Of a stretch of 64,000 nucleotides of DNA, positions 28,053 to 36,800 are shown piece by piece. Source of the DNA: Hyphomicrobiales bacterium. Its GTDB lineage: Bacteria; Pseudomonadota; Alphaproteobacteria; Rhizobiales; Beijerinckiaceae. The notes beneath the pieces are model-generated. The model was not told the DNA's origin. It did no database searches and worked only from the letters and a program-made list of their open reading frames with translations. The DNA lies in contig UBNE01000007.1 of assembly GCA_900466745.1 (NCBI GenBank), forward strand, positions 114,835-178,834, written 5' to 3'. Both the position numbers and the translations under genes were made by a program. Each line of letters begins with the position of its first letter. Positions within the stretch are counted from its first letter, which is position 1.

Positions 28053-29873
28053 ATGAACGCCGCGCCGCCCTCAGGCACTCCGATGGATGATCCCTCCGCG
28101 CGGCCTGCGGCGGCTTCTATGCTGGACGTTCCGGCGAGCGGCGTCCTGCGCCAGCTCTGGATCCTGATCAAGGCGATGCGCTCGTCGCCACGGCGCGACG
28201 CCCTGCTGTTCCTGCCGGTCGGCAGCGTCATCGTCATCGCGACCAACGCGGTGTTCCAGATCCGGCTGAACAACTGGCAGGGCGCGCTCTACGACGCCCT
28301 CCAGAACCGCGACATCGGCGCTTTCGGCCACCAGCTCCTGGTGTTCCTGATGCTCATCGCCGTCCTGCTGCTGCTCGTCGTGGCCCAGACCTGGCTCACG
28401 GAGGTCGGCAAGGTCCGGCTAAGGGGCTGGCTGACGCGGGACCTGCTCGACGAATGGCTGAAGCCCAAGCGGGCCTATCTGCTCGCCTTCGCCGGCGAAG
28501 CCGGCGTCAACCCGGACCAGCGCCTCCACGAGGACGCCCGGCACCTGACCGAGCTCTCGGTCGATCTCGGCAACGGCCTGCTGCAGGCCTCGCTGATGCT
28601 GCTGAGCTTCATCGGGGTGCTCTGGATTCTCTCGGAGCAGGTGGTCTTCAATTTCGGGCATGGCAACGTCAGCATCCCCGGCTACATGGTCTGGTGCGCG
28701 ATCGCCTATGCGGCCATCGGGTCCTGGCTGGCATGGCGCGTCGGCCGGCCGCTGATCGCTCTGAACGCCGAGCGCTACGCGCGCGAGGCGGATTTCCGGG
28801 TCTCCCTGATCCGGGTCGCCGAGCGATCGGAAGCCATCGTGCTCTATCAGGGCGAAAGCGACGAGCGCCGCCATCTCGACGAGACCTTCCACAAGGTCCA
28901 GCGCCTGGCGCGCCAGCTCGCCAGCGGCATCGTCTCGCTGACCTGGGTCACCTCCGGCCATGGCTGGCTCGCCATGGCGGCACCCTTTCTCATCGCATCG
29001 CCCGGCTATTTCGGCGGCCAGCTCTCGCTCGGCTCCCTGATGATCGCGGTCGGCGCGTTCAACCAGGTCCAGTACGCCCTGCGCTGGTTCGTCGACAACT
29101 TCTCGAAAATCGCGGATTGGCGGGCGACGCTGCTGCGGATCATGGCCCTGCGCGACAGGCTTCAGCATATCGAGCAGCTCCATGGCGACCAGCATCGGAT
29201 CACCTTCTACGAAACGCCGGACGGCTCGCTGATCCTGGAGGATGTGGAGGCCTATCTTCCCGGATCGCTGGTTGAGTGCGCTGCGCCGGAAGATCGCAAG
29301 ATCGTGCTGAAAGCGGGCGAGCATGTCCTGATCGCGGGGGACAGCGCGGCGGCCAAGACGACGATGTTCATGAGCCTGGCCGGTCTGTGGCCCTGGGGGG
29401 ACGGCCGCATCGGCCTGCCGCCGCGGGCGGAGATGCTGTTCCTGCCGGAGCGCCCGTATTTTCCGATCGGCACGTTGAGGGTTGCCCTTGCCTATCCGGC
29501 CGGCCCGCTCGACCATAAGGACGAGCATTATGCGGAGGCGCTCCGCTCGGTCGGCCTCGACCGCTTCGTGGAGGATCTCGACCGCGAGATCGACTGGGAC
29601 AGGCGCCTGTCGCTGGAGGAGCAGCAGACCCTCGGTTTCGCCCGCGTCTTCCTGCACGCGCCGCGCTGGGTCTTTCTCAACGATTCGCTGGGAGCGGTGT
29701 CCGAGAAACGCCGCGCTGCGCTGATGGCGGCCTTCGCGGCAAAGCTCGGCCAATGCACCATCGTCAGCACCGACAGCGATATCGGCCATCACTTCTTCCA
29801 GCGGACGATCCATCTCAGGCACGCCCGCCGCCGAGAGGCCGGGGCGGGGGAGCCGATCCCGGAACGAGACTGA
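28053..29873 (+). CDS. ABC exporter half-molecule (SbmA/BacA-like, YddA type) with degenerate ATPase
   Basis: A 606-residue fusion of an SbmA/BacA-like (ABC-transporter type 2, ABCD-like) membrane domain and an ATPase domain. Several helices span about 55-330 (DALLFLPVGSVIVIATNAV, LLVFLMLIAVLLLLVVAQT and others), with the EERLxR-like region EADFRVSLIRVAERSEAI. The ATPase domain starts near 375, but Walker A reads GDSAAAKT (about 428-435; the Gly before Lys is Ala), the signature reads LSLEEQQ instead of LSxGEQQ, and Walker B/catalytic Glu reads FLND instead of FLDE. ATP hydrolysis is doubtful. It follows the GH3 gene closely, so a sugar or peptide-conjugate substrate is possible but not shown. 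Confidence 0.85.
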   Translation: MNAAPPSGTPMDDPSARPAAASMLDVPASGVLRQLWILIKAMRSSPRRDALLFLPVGSVIVIATNAVFQIRLNNWQGALYDALQNRDIGAFGHQLLVFLMLIAVLLLLVVAQTWLTEVGKVRLRGWLTRDLLDEWLKPKRAYLLAFAGEAGVNPDQRLHEDARHLTELSVDLGNGLLQASLMLLSFIGVLWILSEQVVFNFGHGNVSIPGYMVWCAIAYAAIGSWLAWRVGRPLIALNAERYAREADFRVSLIRVAERSEAIVLYQGESDERRHLDETFHKVQRLARQLASGIVSLTWVTSGHGWLAMAAPFLIASPGYFGGQLSLGSLMIAVGAFNQVQYALRWFVDNFSKIADWRATLLRIMALRDRLQHIEQLHGDQHRITFYETPDGSLILEDVEAYLPGSLVECAAPEDRKIVLKAGEHVLIAGDSAAAKTTMFMSLAGLWPWGDGRIGLPPRAEMLFLPERPYFPIGTLRVALAYPAGPLDHKDEHYAEALRSVGLDRFVEDLDREIDWDRRLSLEEQQTLGFARVFLHAPRWVFLNDSLGAVSEKRRAALMAAFAAKLGQCTIVSTDSDIGHHFFQRTIHLRHARRREAGAGEPIPERD

Positions 29874-30438
29874 ACGCAGCCGGCGTGGGACAGGCGGCAG
29901 CGATAGCGCTTGCAGTCGAAGGGGATCGAGGAATTTGCGGCGATCCTTGTTCGGGATGGCCGGTGGCGTTGGACGAGGTCCTGGCGAACGGGTTGCTGTC
30001 GCAAGTCTTGTCGGCCAGGAGCCTTGTCGGTCAGGAGCTGTTCGCTGGCGGGAGCCGCACGAGCATGACGGACGGCATCTTGATGCCGGCGGCCTGGCAG
30101 GGCGTGAGCACGGCGATGAAGCCGCTGCCATCGCCGCAACAGGCGAAGCGACGGCTAATTCGTAGTCGGCTCGGAGACTGAAAAGACGGCCCGGCGTCAA
30201 TTGCAGCACAAGCGAAGCTGCGTGTTTGTTCCATAATATGTCTTATGCGAATCGAATCGAAGCCGACCCGGCCTCCCTGCGCTTTGCCTGTTGCGGTCGC
30301 CACCGGCCTTCTCCGTCTTTCGATGTTCTTGCCAAGACCCCGCCGACGCGGCCCCATAGGGAGGCTACGGCGCCTCGCGCAAGACGAGCATGGCTCAGCG
30401 GCCGACAAGAGCCGCCATTTTCGGGAGAGAAACCAGAG
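29874..30438. other. Intergenic region, no supported gene
   Basis: These 565 bases between the ABC exporter and the TctC gene have several overlapping open frames, but none has a good start or a recognisable family. A minus-strand frame reading CGDGSGFIAVLTPCQAAG then a Pro-rich end looks protein-like and may be a remnant. A GCAAGCGCTATCGC stretch (near 29900-29915, minus strand) resembles half of a LacI-type operator. The inverted repeat at 30232-30247 is listed separately. Confidence 0.4.
30232..30247. promoter_or_regulatory. Operator-like inverted repeat before the TctC gene
   Basis: CATAA-TATGTC-TTATG is a perfect 5-6-5 inverted repeat in an AT-rich patch 192 bases upstream of the binding-protein gene. 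The half-site CATAA also occurs in the palindrome at 57976-57992. The regulator is unknown. Confidence 0.3.
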
Positions 30439-31416
30439 ATGACAACGAGACGACATCTGATCATCGCGGCCGCGGCGGTTTCGCTGGGCGGACTGGCGGC
30501 GCCGGCGCTGGCCCAGACATGGCCGGCCCGCCCGATCACCTTCATCGTGCCCTTCCCGGCCGGCGGCGGCACGGACGCCTTCGCCCGGCCCCTGGCGGCA
30601 CAGCTCGACCAGCAGCTCGGCCAGCGCATCGTCATCGAGAACCGCGGCGGCGCCGGCGGCACGGTCGGGGCCTCGGCGGCGGCCAAGGCGGCGCCAGACG
30701 GCTACACCTTCTTCGTCGGCGCCGCCCATCATGCGATCGCGCCGGCGCTCTATCCCAGGCTCGACTACGACATCCAGAAGGATTTCATCCCGATCGCGGT
30801 CATCGCCCAGCCGCCGCAGGTCATCGTCGTGCATCCGGGCAAGGTGCAGGCGAAGACGGTCGCCGAGCTGGTCGACTATGCCCGCAAGAACCCGGAAAAG
30901 CTCAACTACGCCTCGGCCGGCAACGGCACGACGCACCACCTCGCCGGCGAGCTCTTCCAGATCTCGACCAGGACCAGGCTGACCCATGTGCCCTATCGCG
31001 GCGCCGGCCCGGCCCTGCAGGATACGGTCGCGGGCCAGGTCGACCTGCTCTTCGACGGGCTCGGCTCCTCGGCCGCGCAGATCCAGAGCGGCGCGCTGCG
31101 GGCGCTGGCGGTCGCAGCGCCCTCCCGCTCGGAAGCCGTGCCGGATGTGCCGACGGCCAAGGAGGCCGGGCTCGAGGGCTTCGAGGTCTCGACCTGGTAC
31201 GCGCTCTGGGTGCCCAAGGGCACGCCTCCGGAGATCGTGACCCGGATGCGCGACGAGGTGCAGAAGGCCCTCAAGACGCCCACCATCGAGGCCGCCTGGA
31301 AGAAGAACGGCTCGCCGATGCCGACCCTGGCAGGCGACGATTTCGGCAAGTTCATCACCGCCGAGGTCGAGCGCTGGGGCAAGGTCGTCAAGGAGGCGCA
31401 GGTCAAGCTGGAATGA
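30439..31416 (+). CDS. Tripartite tricarboxylate transporter substrate-binding protein (TctC/Bug family)
   Basis: A periplasmic Bug-type receptor of 325 residues, exported by MTTRRHLIIAAAAVSLGG to ALAQ (about residue 25); the RR suggests Tat or Sec export. Typical motifs are WPARPITFIVPFPAGGGTDA, IENRGGAGGTVGASAAAKA and PDGYTFFVG. PYRGAGPALQDTVAGQVD and ADP-type C-terminal helices follow. Bug proteins bind carboxylates or other small acids. No TctA/TctB membrane genes are adjacent, so it is an orphan receptor, as is common in this family. The ATG at 30439 was chosen because the signal peptide begins there. Confidence 0.9.
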   Translation: MTTRRHLIIAAAAVSLGGLAAPALAQTWPARPITFIVPFPAGGGTDAFARPLAAQLDQQLGQRIVIENRGGAGGTVGASAAAKAAPDGYTFFVGAAHHAIAPALYPRLDYDIQKDFIPIAVIAQPPQVIVVHPGKVQAKTVAELVDYARKNPEKLNYASAGNGTTHHLAGELFQISTRTRLTHVPYRGAGPALQDTVAGQVDLLFDGLGSSAAQIQSGALRALAVAAPSRSEAVPDVPTAKEAGLEGFEVSTWYALWVPKGTPPEIVTRMRDEVQKALKTPTIEAAWKKNGSPMPTLAGDDFGKFITAEVERWGKVVKEAQVKLE

Positions 31417-31491
31417 GACCGGCGGTTTGCAGCGCCCCTTCCCACTGCCGCATCGCCCTGGCCGAGGCCGTCGATCCGTGAGAGGTCGCGC

Positions 31492-31638
31492 ATGAGGAGG
31501 CTCGCCATCATCGGCCTGGCGGTTGCACTGGCCGGCTTTGCCGCGCTGGTGGCGGTGAGCGTCCTTACCGATTTCGCGACCGTTCCCTGTCAGGACGGGA
31601 TGTGGGATGCGGCAAGGAAGCGTTGCATTCCGACCTGA
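31492..31638 (+). CDS. Small single-helix membrane or secreted protein, 48 residues
   Basis: ATG 31492 to TGA 31636-31638. The N-terminus MRRLAIIGLAVALAGFAALV is a membrane helix or signal sequence, followed by a short tail VPCQDGMWDAARKRCIP with two Cys 13 residues apart that could form a disulfide outside the cytoplasm. AGAGG precedes the start. Short proteins with this CxxGMWDxxxxxC tail occur in related bacteria as far as I recall, but the function is unknown. It is convergent with recX, whose end lies three bases away. Confidence 0.55.
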   Translation: MRRLAIIGLAVALAGFAALVAVSVLTDFATVPCQDGMWDAARKRCIPT

Positions 31639-31640
31639 GA

Positions 31641-32213
31641 TCAGGCCGCGCCGCCATCCGCATCATCGTCTCCCGCACCGTCGATGACGGCACGGGCGAC
31701 CGCGATCGAGAAGCCGGCGCGGGCCAATGCGGCGAGGTCCTTCTGGCGGTTCGCGGCCCGGTCGCCACGCGACCATGGGCCGAGCCGCTTGCGCCGCGCG
31801 GTTGTCCGGGCGGCGGCCATCTCCTCCTCGTCCCCGGAGGTGCTGGCCCGTTCCGCAAGCTCGCGACCGACCCCCTTCGCGGCGAGCGAGGCGGCGACGG
31901 CCCGCGCCGAACGGCCCCGGCGGCGAAGCGTTGCAGCCCTCGCCTCGGCGAAGCGCTCGTCGTCAACCAGCCCGGAAGAAACACAACGCGCCACGACATC
32001 GTCGAGCGCGGTTATGTGCAGGGCCGGGTGTTCGCCGTGATGGCGGCAGCTCAGGGCGATCTTGCGCGCGAGCACCCGGCGCAACTGCGCTGCCGGAGCG
32101 GAATAACGCTCGAGATAATGCATCGCGGCGCGCTGGAGATAGTCGGGCGTGATCCGCCGCGGTGCCCGGGCGGGGCGCGCGCCCCGCCCTCGCCTGTCGC
32201 CTTGCTCCGCCAT
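31641..32213 (-). CDS. recX: Regulatory protein RecX
   Basis: Inhibitor or modulator of RecA filaments. The 190-residue helical-repeat protein has LQRAAMHYLERYSAPAAQLR (first repeat), DDVVARCVSSGLVDDERFAEA and SARAVAASLAAKGVGRELAE, the RecX pattern. It ends in an acidic Asp/Ala tail. The ATG at 32213 lies one base after the arfB stop, so the two are coupled. recA is not in the window. Confidence 0.88.
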   Translation of the reverse strand: MAEQGDRRGRGARPARAPRRITPDYLQRAAMHYLERYSAPAAQLRRVLARKIALSCRHHGEHPALHITALDDVVARCVSSGLVDDERFAEARAATLRRRGRSARAVAASLAAKGVGRELAERASTSGDEEEMAAARTTARRKRLGPWSRGDRAANRQKDLAALARAGFSIAVARAVIDGAGDDDADGGAA

Positions 32214-32214
32214 G

Positions 32215-32634
32215 TCAGTCGGCGATCGGCTTCTGCCGGCCGGCCTTGACGCCGGAGCGCTTCTCCTTGGAGGCCAGCCGGCGCTCCTTCGAGGCCTTGG
32301 TCGGTTTCGTCGCGCGCCGGACCTGCGGGCGTATGGCGGCGGCCCGGATCAGCTCGAGCAGCCGCTCGACCGCCTCCTCGCGGTTGCGCTTCTGGCTGCG
32401 CTGCGCCTGGGCGACGATGACGATGACGCCGTCCTGAGTCAGCCGGCTGCCGGCGAGCTTCATCAGCCGGATCGCGACCTCGTTGGGCAAGGAGGACGAG
32501 CGGCGCGCATCGAAGCGGATCTGCACGGCGCTCGCGACCTTGTTGACGTTCTGCCCGCCGGGGCCGGAGGCGCGCACGAAGCTTTCCTCGATCTCGCTCT
32601 CGTCGATCGCGATGGAGGGGGTGACTTGAATCAT
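32215..32634 (-). CDS. arfB: Alternative ribosome-rescue factor ArfB (YaeJ-like)
   Basis: Peptidyl-tRNA hydrolase that frees ribosomes stalled on non-stop mRNA. The 139-residue protein has the catalytic loop ASGPGGQNVNKVASAVQIRF with GGQ at residues 26-28, and the basic C-terminal tail (KASKERRLASKEKRSG, about 112-128) that enters the mRNA channel. Length is normal for the family. recX follows one base after its stop. Confidence 0.93.
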   Translation of the reverse strand: MIQVTPSIAIDESEIEESFVRASGPGGQNVNKVASAVQIRFDARRSSSLPNEVAIRLMKLAGSRLTQDGVIVIVAQAQRSQKRNREEAVERLLELIRAAAIRPQVRRATKPTKASKERRLASKEKRSGVKAGRQKPIAD

Positions 32635-32685
32635 GGGGAGAGGCTACTTCAGTTCGCGAAGAGTTGCAGCGGAGACGTGCCTGCC

Positions 32686-33522
32686 TTGAAGCCTTCTCGT
32701 GACATCGCCCGGCTGATCGGGATCATGGCGGCGCTGCGCACCCCCGGAACGGGCTGCCCCTGGGACCTGGACCAGGATTTCGCCTCGATCGCGCCCTACA
32801 CGGTGGAGGAGGCCTATGAGGTCGCCGACGCCATCGCGCGCGGCGACAAGGCGGATCTCAGGGACGAGCTCGGGGACCTGCTGCTGCAGGTCGTGTTCCA
32901 TGCCCGCATGGCCGAGGAGGAAGGCTCCTTCGCCTTTCCCGACGTCGTCGAGGCGATCACCACGAAGCTGATCCGCCGCCATCCGCACGTCTTCGGCGAT
33001 GCGCGCGACCTGTCGCCGGCCGAGGTCAAGGCGCTCTGGCACCGGATCAAGGCCGAGGAGAAGGCGGACAGGGCCGCGGCCCGCGCCGCGGCCGGCCTGC
33101 CGCCGCGCGAGGAGGAAGAGGGCGTCCTCGCCGGCGTGCCGCATGGCATGCCCGCCCTCACCCGCGCCTGGAAGCTGCAGGCCCGCGCCTCCACCGTCGG
33201 CTTCGACTGGAACGACGCGCGGCTGGTGCTCGACAAGATTCGCGAGGAGATCGGCGAGGTCGAGGAGGCGCTCGACGGCGGCGACAAGGCTCAGATCCAC
33301 GAGGAGATCGGCGACCTGCTCTTCGCCGTCGCCAACCTCGCCCGCCACGCCGACGCCGACCCGGAAGGCTGCCTCGCCGCCGCCAACGCCAAGTTCGAGC
33401 GCCGATTCAGGGGCATCGAGGCCGCGCTGGAGGCCGAGGGCCGGACGGCGAAGGAAGCGAGCCTCGACGAAATGGAAGCGCTCTGGCAGGCGGCGAAGCA
33501 GGCCGAGAAGCTGAGCAAGTGA
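32686..33522 (+). CDS. mazG: Nucleoside triphosphate pyrophosphohydrolase MazG
   Basis: Hydrolyses NTPs to NMP and pyrophosphate, a house-cleaning role. The 278-residue protein has two tandem all-alpha MazG domains: first [14 protein letters not shown] and [20 protein letters not shown] (about 40-75), second [14 protein letters not shown] and [21 protein letters not shown] (about 185-225), each with the EExxE/ExxD metal-binding pattern. The start is placed at TTG 32686 because the family N-terminus ([19 protein letters not shown]) begins there; GGAG lies 11 bases upstream. GTG 32677 is an alternative. It converges with hflX across a palindromic repeat. Confidence 0.9.
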   Translation: MKPSRDIARLIGIMAALRTPGTGCPWDLDQDFASIAPYTVEEAYEVADAIARGDKADLRDELGDLLLQVVFHARMAEEEGSFAFPDVVEAITTKLIRRHPHVFGDARDLSPAEVKALWHRIKAEEKADRAAARAAAGLPPREEEEGVLAGVPHGMPALTRAWKLQARASTVGFDWNDARLVLDKIREEIGEVEEALDGGDKAQIHEEIGDLLFAVANLARHADADPEGCLAAANAKFERRFRGIEAALEAEGRTAKEASLDEMEALWQAAKQAEKLSK

Positions 33523-33526
33523 ACCT

Positions 33527-33555
33527 CATTGCGAGCCGCTTCGCTCCTCGCAATG
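33527..33555. repeat. Intergenic palindrome, CATTGCGAG family
   Basis: CATTGCGAG (33527-33535) and CTCGCAATG (33547-33555) form arms around CCGCTTCGCTC. It lies between the convergent mazG and hflX stops. A longer related copy is at 39199-39268 and a degenerate one near 44905-44938. Confidence 0.7.
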
Positions 33556-33566
33556 ACGGTTTTGAT

Positions 33567-34967
33567 TTATGGCTGCCGCTGAGCCTGCGGGAAACGGGCG
33601 GTGAACGCCCCTTCCCGCTCCGGCGGCAGGCGCACTGTCAGCTTCAGCCCGCCCTCGGCATCGTCCTCGCGCGCAAGGATCTCGCCATTGGCATGCAGCC
33701 AGGCGAGCGACTTGCCGTCGCCCGCTTCCAGCGCGAGGTCGTAGACCGGCCGGCGCTGCGCGATGCGGCTCTCGATGGCGGCGGTCAGCCGGTCCATCCC
33801 CTCCCCGGTCAGCGCCGAGACCAGCACAGGGCGCGCGCCCTCGGGCCGGTGTGCCGCCACCTCGAGCTGGCGGGCGCGTTCGTCGGCGTCGAGCAGGTCG
33901 GCCTTGTTCCAGACCTCGACCACGCGCTGGCCGTCATCGGGGTTGATGCCGAGGTCGCGCAGGATCGCCTGCACATCGGCGGCCTGCGCCTGGGTGTCCT
34001 CATGCGAGACGTCGCGGACATGCAGCAGGACATCGGCCTCGATCGCGTCCTCCAGCGTGGCGCGGAAGGCGGCGACGAGCTGCGTCGGCAGGTCCGAGAT
34101 GAAGCCGACCGTGTCGGAGAGCATGATCCGCGCGCCGTGAGGCAGCTTGATCGCGCGCGCCGTCGGATCGAGCGTGGCGAAGAGCATGTCCTGCGCCAGA
34201 ACCTCGGCCGAGGTCAGGCGGTTGAACAGGGTCGACTTTCCCGCATTGGTGTAGCCGACCAGCGCAACGATCGGATAAGGCACGCGTTTCCGGCTGGCGC
34301 GATGCAGCGAGCGGGTGCGCTTCACCTGCTCCAGGTCGCGCTCGATCTTGCTCATGCGCTCCTGAATGATGCGCCGGTCCGCCTCGATCTGGGTCTCGCC
34401 CGGGCCGCCCAGGAAGCCGAAGCCGCCGCGCTGGCGTTCGAGATGGGTCCAGGACCGCACGAGCCGGCTCTTCTGGTAGTTCAGATGGGCGAGCTCGACC
34501 TGGAGCGTGCCTTCCTTGGTGCGGGCGCGCCGGCCGAAGATCTCCAGGATCAGCCCGGTCCGGTCGATCACCTTGCAGCCGAAGGCCTTTTCGAGGTTGC
34601 GCTGCTGCACCGGCGAGAGCGCGCAATCCATCACGACGAGGCCGATCTCCTCGGCCTCGATGCGCGCGGCCAGCTCGTCGGCCTTGCCCTTGCCGAGATA
34701 GGTGGCCGGGCGCAGGGCCGTGAGCAGCACCTGCACGGACTCGACCACGGCGAGGTCGATCGCGGCGGCCAGGCCGACCGCCTCGTCGAGGCGGGCGGCG
34801 AAGGAGCGCTGGTTGGAATCGGGCGCGGCCCCGCGCTTCTGGAGATAGGGGCCCACGACATAGGCACGCGTATTCGCCGCGATCTCGCGTTCGATCTCGT
34901 CGAGCGGCTTGGGGCCGGAGACCTTCACGGCCGCCCGTTCGCTGCTGTCTGCGCGGCGAGCCGCCAA
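33567..34967 (-). CDS. hflX: GTPase HflX
   Basis: Ribosome-associated GTPase involved in splitting stalled ribosomes. The 466-residue protein has the N-terminal HflX domain ([39 protein letters not shown]), a coiled coil ([19 protein letters not shown]) and the G domain with G1 [12 protein letters not shown]3 DTVGFI and G4 NKAD. I place the start at TTG 34967, one base after the hfq stop TGA, giving [16 protein letters not shown]. Longer frames run through hfq and are not credible. GTG 34928 is an alternative. Coupling to hfq is the standard order. Confidence 0.92.
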   Translation of the reverse strand: MAARRADSSERAAVKVSGPKPLDEIEREIAANTRAYVVGPYLQKRGAAPDSNQRSFAARLDEAVGLAAAIDLAVVESVQVLLTALRPATYLGKGKADELAARIEAEEIGLVVMDCALSPVQQRNLEKAFGCKVIDRTGLILEIFGRRARTKEGTLQVELAHLNYQKSRLVRSWTHLERQRGGFGFLGGPGETQIEADRRIIQERMSKIERDLEQVKRTRSLHRASRKRVPYPIVALVGYTNAGKSTLFNRLTSAEVLAQDMLFATLDPTARAIKLPHGARIMLSDTVGFISDLPTQLVAAFRATLEDAIEADVLLHVRDVSHEDTQAQAADVQAILRDLGINPDDGQRVVEVWNKADLLDADERARQLEVAAHRPEGARPVLVSALTGEGMDRLTAAIESRIAQRRPVYDLALEAGDGKSLAWLHANGEILAREDDAEGGLKLTVRLPPEREGAFTARFPQAQRQP

Positions 34968-34968
34968 G

Positions 34969-35217
34969 TCAGTTCTTGTCCGTGTCCTCGGGCTCGAACA
35001 ACTGCACGGGATGCCCCGGCATGATGGTCGAGATCGCGTGCTTGTAGACGAGCTGCGAGTGGCCGTCACGCCGCAGCAGCACGCAGAAATTGTCGAACCA
35101 GGTGACCACGCCCTGCAGCTTGACGCCGTTGACGAGGAAGATCGTCAGCGGAATCTTCTGCTTGCGAACGTGATTGAGGAACGTGTCCTGAAGGTTTTGA
35201 GCCCGCTCTGCGGCCAT
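34969..35217 (-). CDS. hfq: RNA chaperone Hfq
   Basis: Hexameric Sm-like protein that pairs small RNAs with mRNAs. The 82-residue protein has Sm1 ([20 protein letters not shown] then [19 protein letters not shown]) and Sm2 ([10 protein letters not shown]), which are canonical. The ATG at 35217 gives the usual [10 protein letters not shown] start. It lies between ntrX and hflX, the conserved alphaproteobacterial order, with 215 bases of leader that contains a hairpin. Confidence 0.96.
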   Translation of the reverse strand: MAAERAQNLQDTFLNHVRKQKIPLTIFLVNGVKLQGVVTWFDNFCVLLRRDGHSQLVYKHAISTIMPGHPVQLFEPEDTDKN

Positions 35218-35280
35218 GGGTAGTCCCTGTTGTTGGGATCGCCGATCGGATTGTATCCGCGATCCAGTTCGTCCCGTTCT

Positions 35281-35304
35281 GGTCGGCAAGCCACCTTGCC
35301 GACC
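35281..35304 (-). other. Perfect hairpin in the ntrX-hfq gap
   Basis: GGTCGGCAAG / CTTGCCGACC with loop CCAC forms a ten-base-pair stem 64 bases before hfq. Without a U tract it is more likely an hfq leader structure or an attenuating element than a strong terminator. Confidence 0.4.
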
Positions 35305-35432
35305 GCGGGACACCGACGACACATTAGATCGTCGACTTCGCACGCAACGCAAGTGCAGCAAAGCCGTGTTTTCGGGCATCGCATCTGCGTTTCGCGCAAA
35401 TGCGCATGCGTTCGGCGCCTGACATGCGCCCG

Positions 35433-36800
35433 TCAGCCGACGCCGAGCGACTTCAGTTTGCGGTGCAGCGCGGAGCGTTCCATGCCGATGAACTCGGCCG
35501 TGCGCGAGATATTCCCCGAGAAGCGCGCGATCTGCGCGATCAGATATTCGCGCTCGAAGATCTCGCGGGCGTCGCGCAGCGGCAGGCTCATCAGCCGCTC
35601 GCCGCCGGTGCCGGAAGGCGTCGTCGGCACCATGGCGCCGACCTCGGCGGGCAGCATCTCGACCGTGATCTCCGCGGTCGGGTCGCCCTTGGTCAGGATC
35701 ATCAGCCGCTCGACATTGTTGCGCAGCTCGCGGACGTTGCCCGGCCATTCATGCGATTGCAGCACGGCCATCGCGTCCGAGCCGATCCGGCGCCTGGGCA
35801 GGCCGGTGGCGATCGAGATCTGCTCCATGAAGAACTCGATCAGCTCCGGCACGTCCTCGCGCCGCTCCGACAGCGGCGGCACCTTGACCGGCACGACGCC
35901 GAGCCGGTGGTAGAGGTCCTCGCGGAAGCGCCCGTCGGCGATGAGCTGCGCCAGGTCGCGGCTGGACGAAGAGATGATGCGCACGTCGACATGGACGCGC
36001 GTCGCCCCGCCGACCCGCTGGAAATTCTGGTCGACCAGCACGCGCAGGATGCGGTTCTGCGTCTCGCGCGGCATGTCGCCGATCTCGTCGATATAGAGCG
36101 AGCCGCCATGCGCCTCCTCCAGCGCGCCGACGCGGCGCGAGCGCCCGTCGCCGCCCTCGACGCCGAAGAGCTCCTCCTCCATCGTCTCGGGCGTGATCGT
36201 CGCCGCGTTGATGACGATGAAGGGCCCTGTCGAGCGGCTGGAGGCCTCGTGCAGCGTGCGCGCGGCGAGCTCCTTGCCGCAGCCGGGCTCGCCGGTGATG
36301 AGGACGCGCGCATTGGTCGGCGCGACGCGCTCGATCGTCTGGCGGAGCTGGTTGATCACCGTCGAGCGGCCGACGATGCGGCTGGCCTGGACGGAGCGGG
36401 TCTTGAGCTCGCGGACCTCCCGGCGCAGGCGCGAGGCCTCCAGCGCCCGCTCGGCGACCAGGACCAGGCGGTCGGCCTTGAACGGCTTCTCGATGAAGTC
36501 GTAGGCGCCGCTGCGGATCGCCGAGACGGCGGTCTCGATGTTGCCGTGGCCGGAGATCATCACGACGGCGAGGTCGGGATGGCTCTCCTTGATCAGCTCC
36601 AGCACCTGCAGCCCGTCGAGGCGGCTGCCCTGCAGCCAGATGTCGAGAAAGACCAGATTCGGCCGGCGCGCGGCGATCGCCGCCAGGGCCTCGTCGGCCG
36701 AGCCCGCCTTGCGGGTCCGGTAGCCCTCGTCTTCGAGAAGGCCGGCGACCAGATCGCGGATATCGACCTCGTCGTCCACCACCAGGATGTCAGCACTCAT
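35433..36800 (-). CDS. ntrX: Nitrogen-related response regulator NtrX
   Basis: Response regulator partner of NtrY, linked to nitrogen, redox and envelope responses. The 455-residue protein has a receiver domain (phospho-Asp in [11 protein letters not shown], about residue 54), an AAA+ domain with Walker [13 protein letters not shown] and Walker [12 protein letters not shown], and a Fis-type helix-turn-helix at the end ([20 protein letters not shown]). The sigma-54 contact loop GAFTGA is absent ([20 protein letters not shown]), normal for NtrX. It overlaps the ntrY stop by four bases (ATGA). Confidence 0.94.
   Translation of the reverse strand: MSADILVVDDEVDIRDLVAGLLEDEGYRTRKAGSADEALAAIAARRPNLVFLDIWLQGSRLDGLQVLELIKESHPDLAVVMISGHGNIETAVSAIRSGAYDFIEKPFKADRLVLVAERALEASRLRREVRELKTRSVQASRIVGRSTVINQLRQTIERVAPTNARVLITGEPGCGKELAARTLHEASSRSTGPFIVINAATITPETMEEELFGVEGGDGRSRRVGALEEAHGGSLYIDEIGDMPRETQNRILRVLVDQNFQRVGGATRVHVDVRIISSSSRDLAQLIADGRFREDLYHRLGVVPVKVPPLSERREDVPELIEFFMEQISIATGLPRRRIGSDAMAVLQSHEWPGNVRELRNNVERLMILTKGDPTAEITVEMLPAEVGAMVPTTPSGTGGERLMSLPLRDAREIFEREYLIAQIARFSGNISRTAEFIGMERSALHRKLKSLGVG

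Noticed and set aside
29874..30230. Possible minus-strand gene in the gap after the ABC exporter
   Set aside because: Plausible words appear in two different frames without a start or ribosome-binding site; at most an old remnant.
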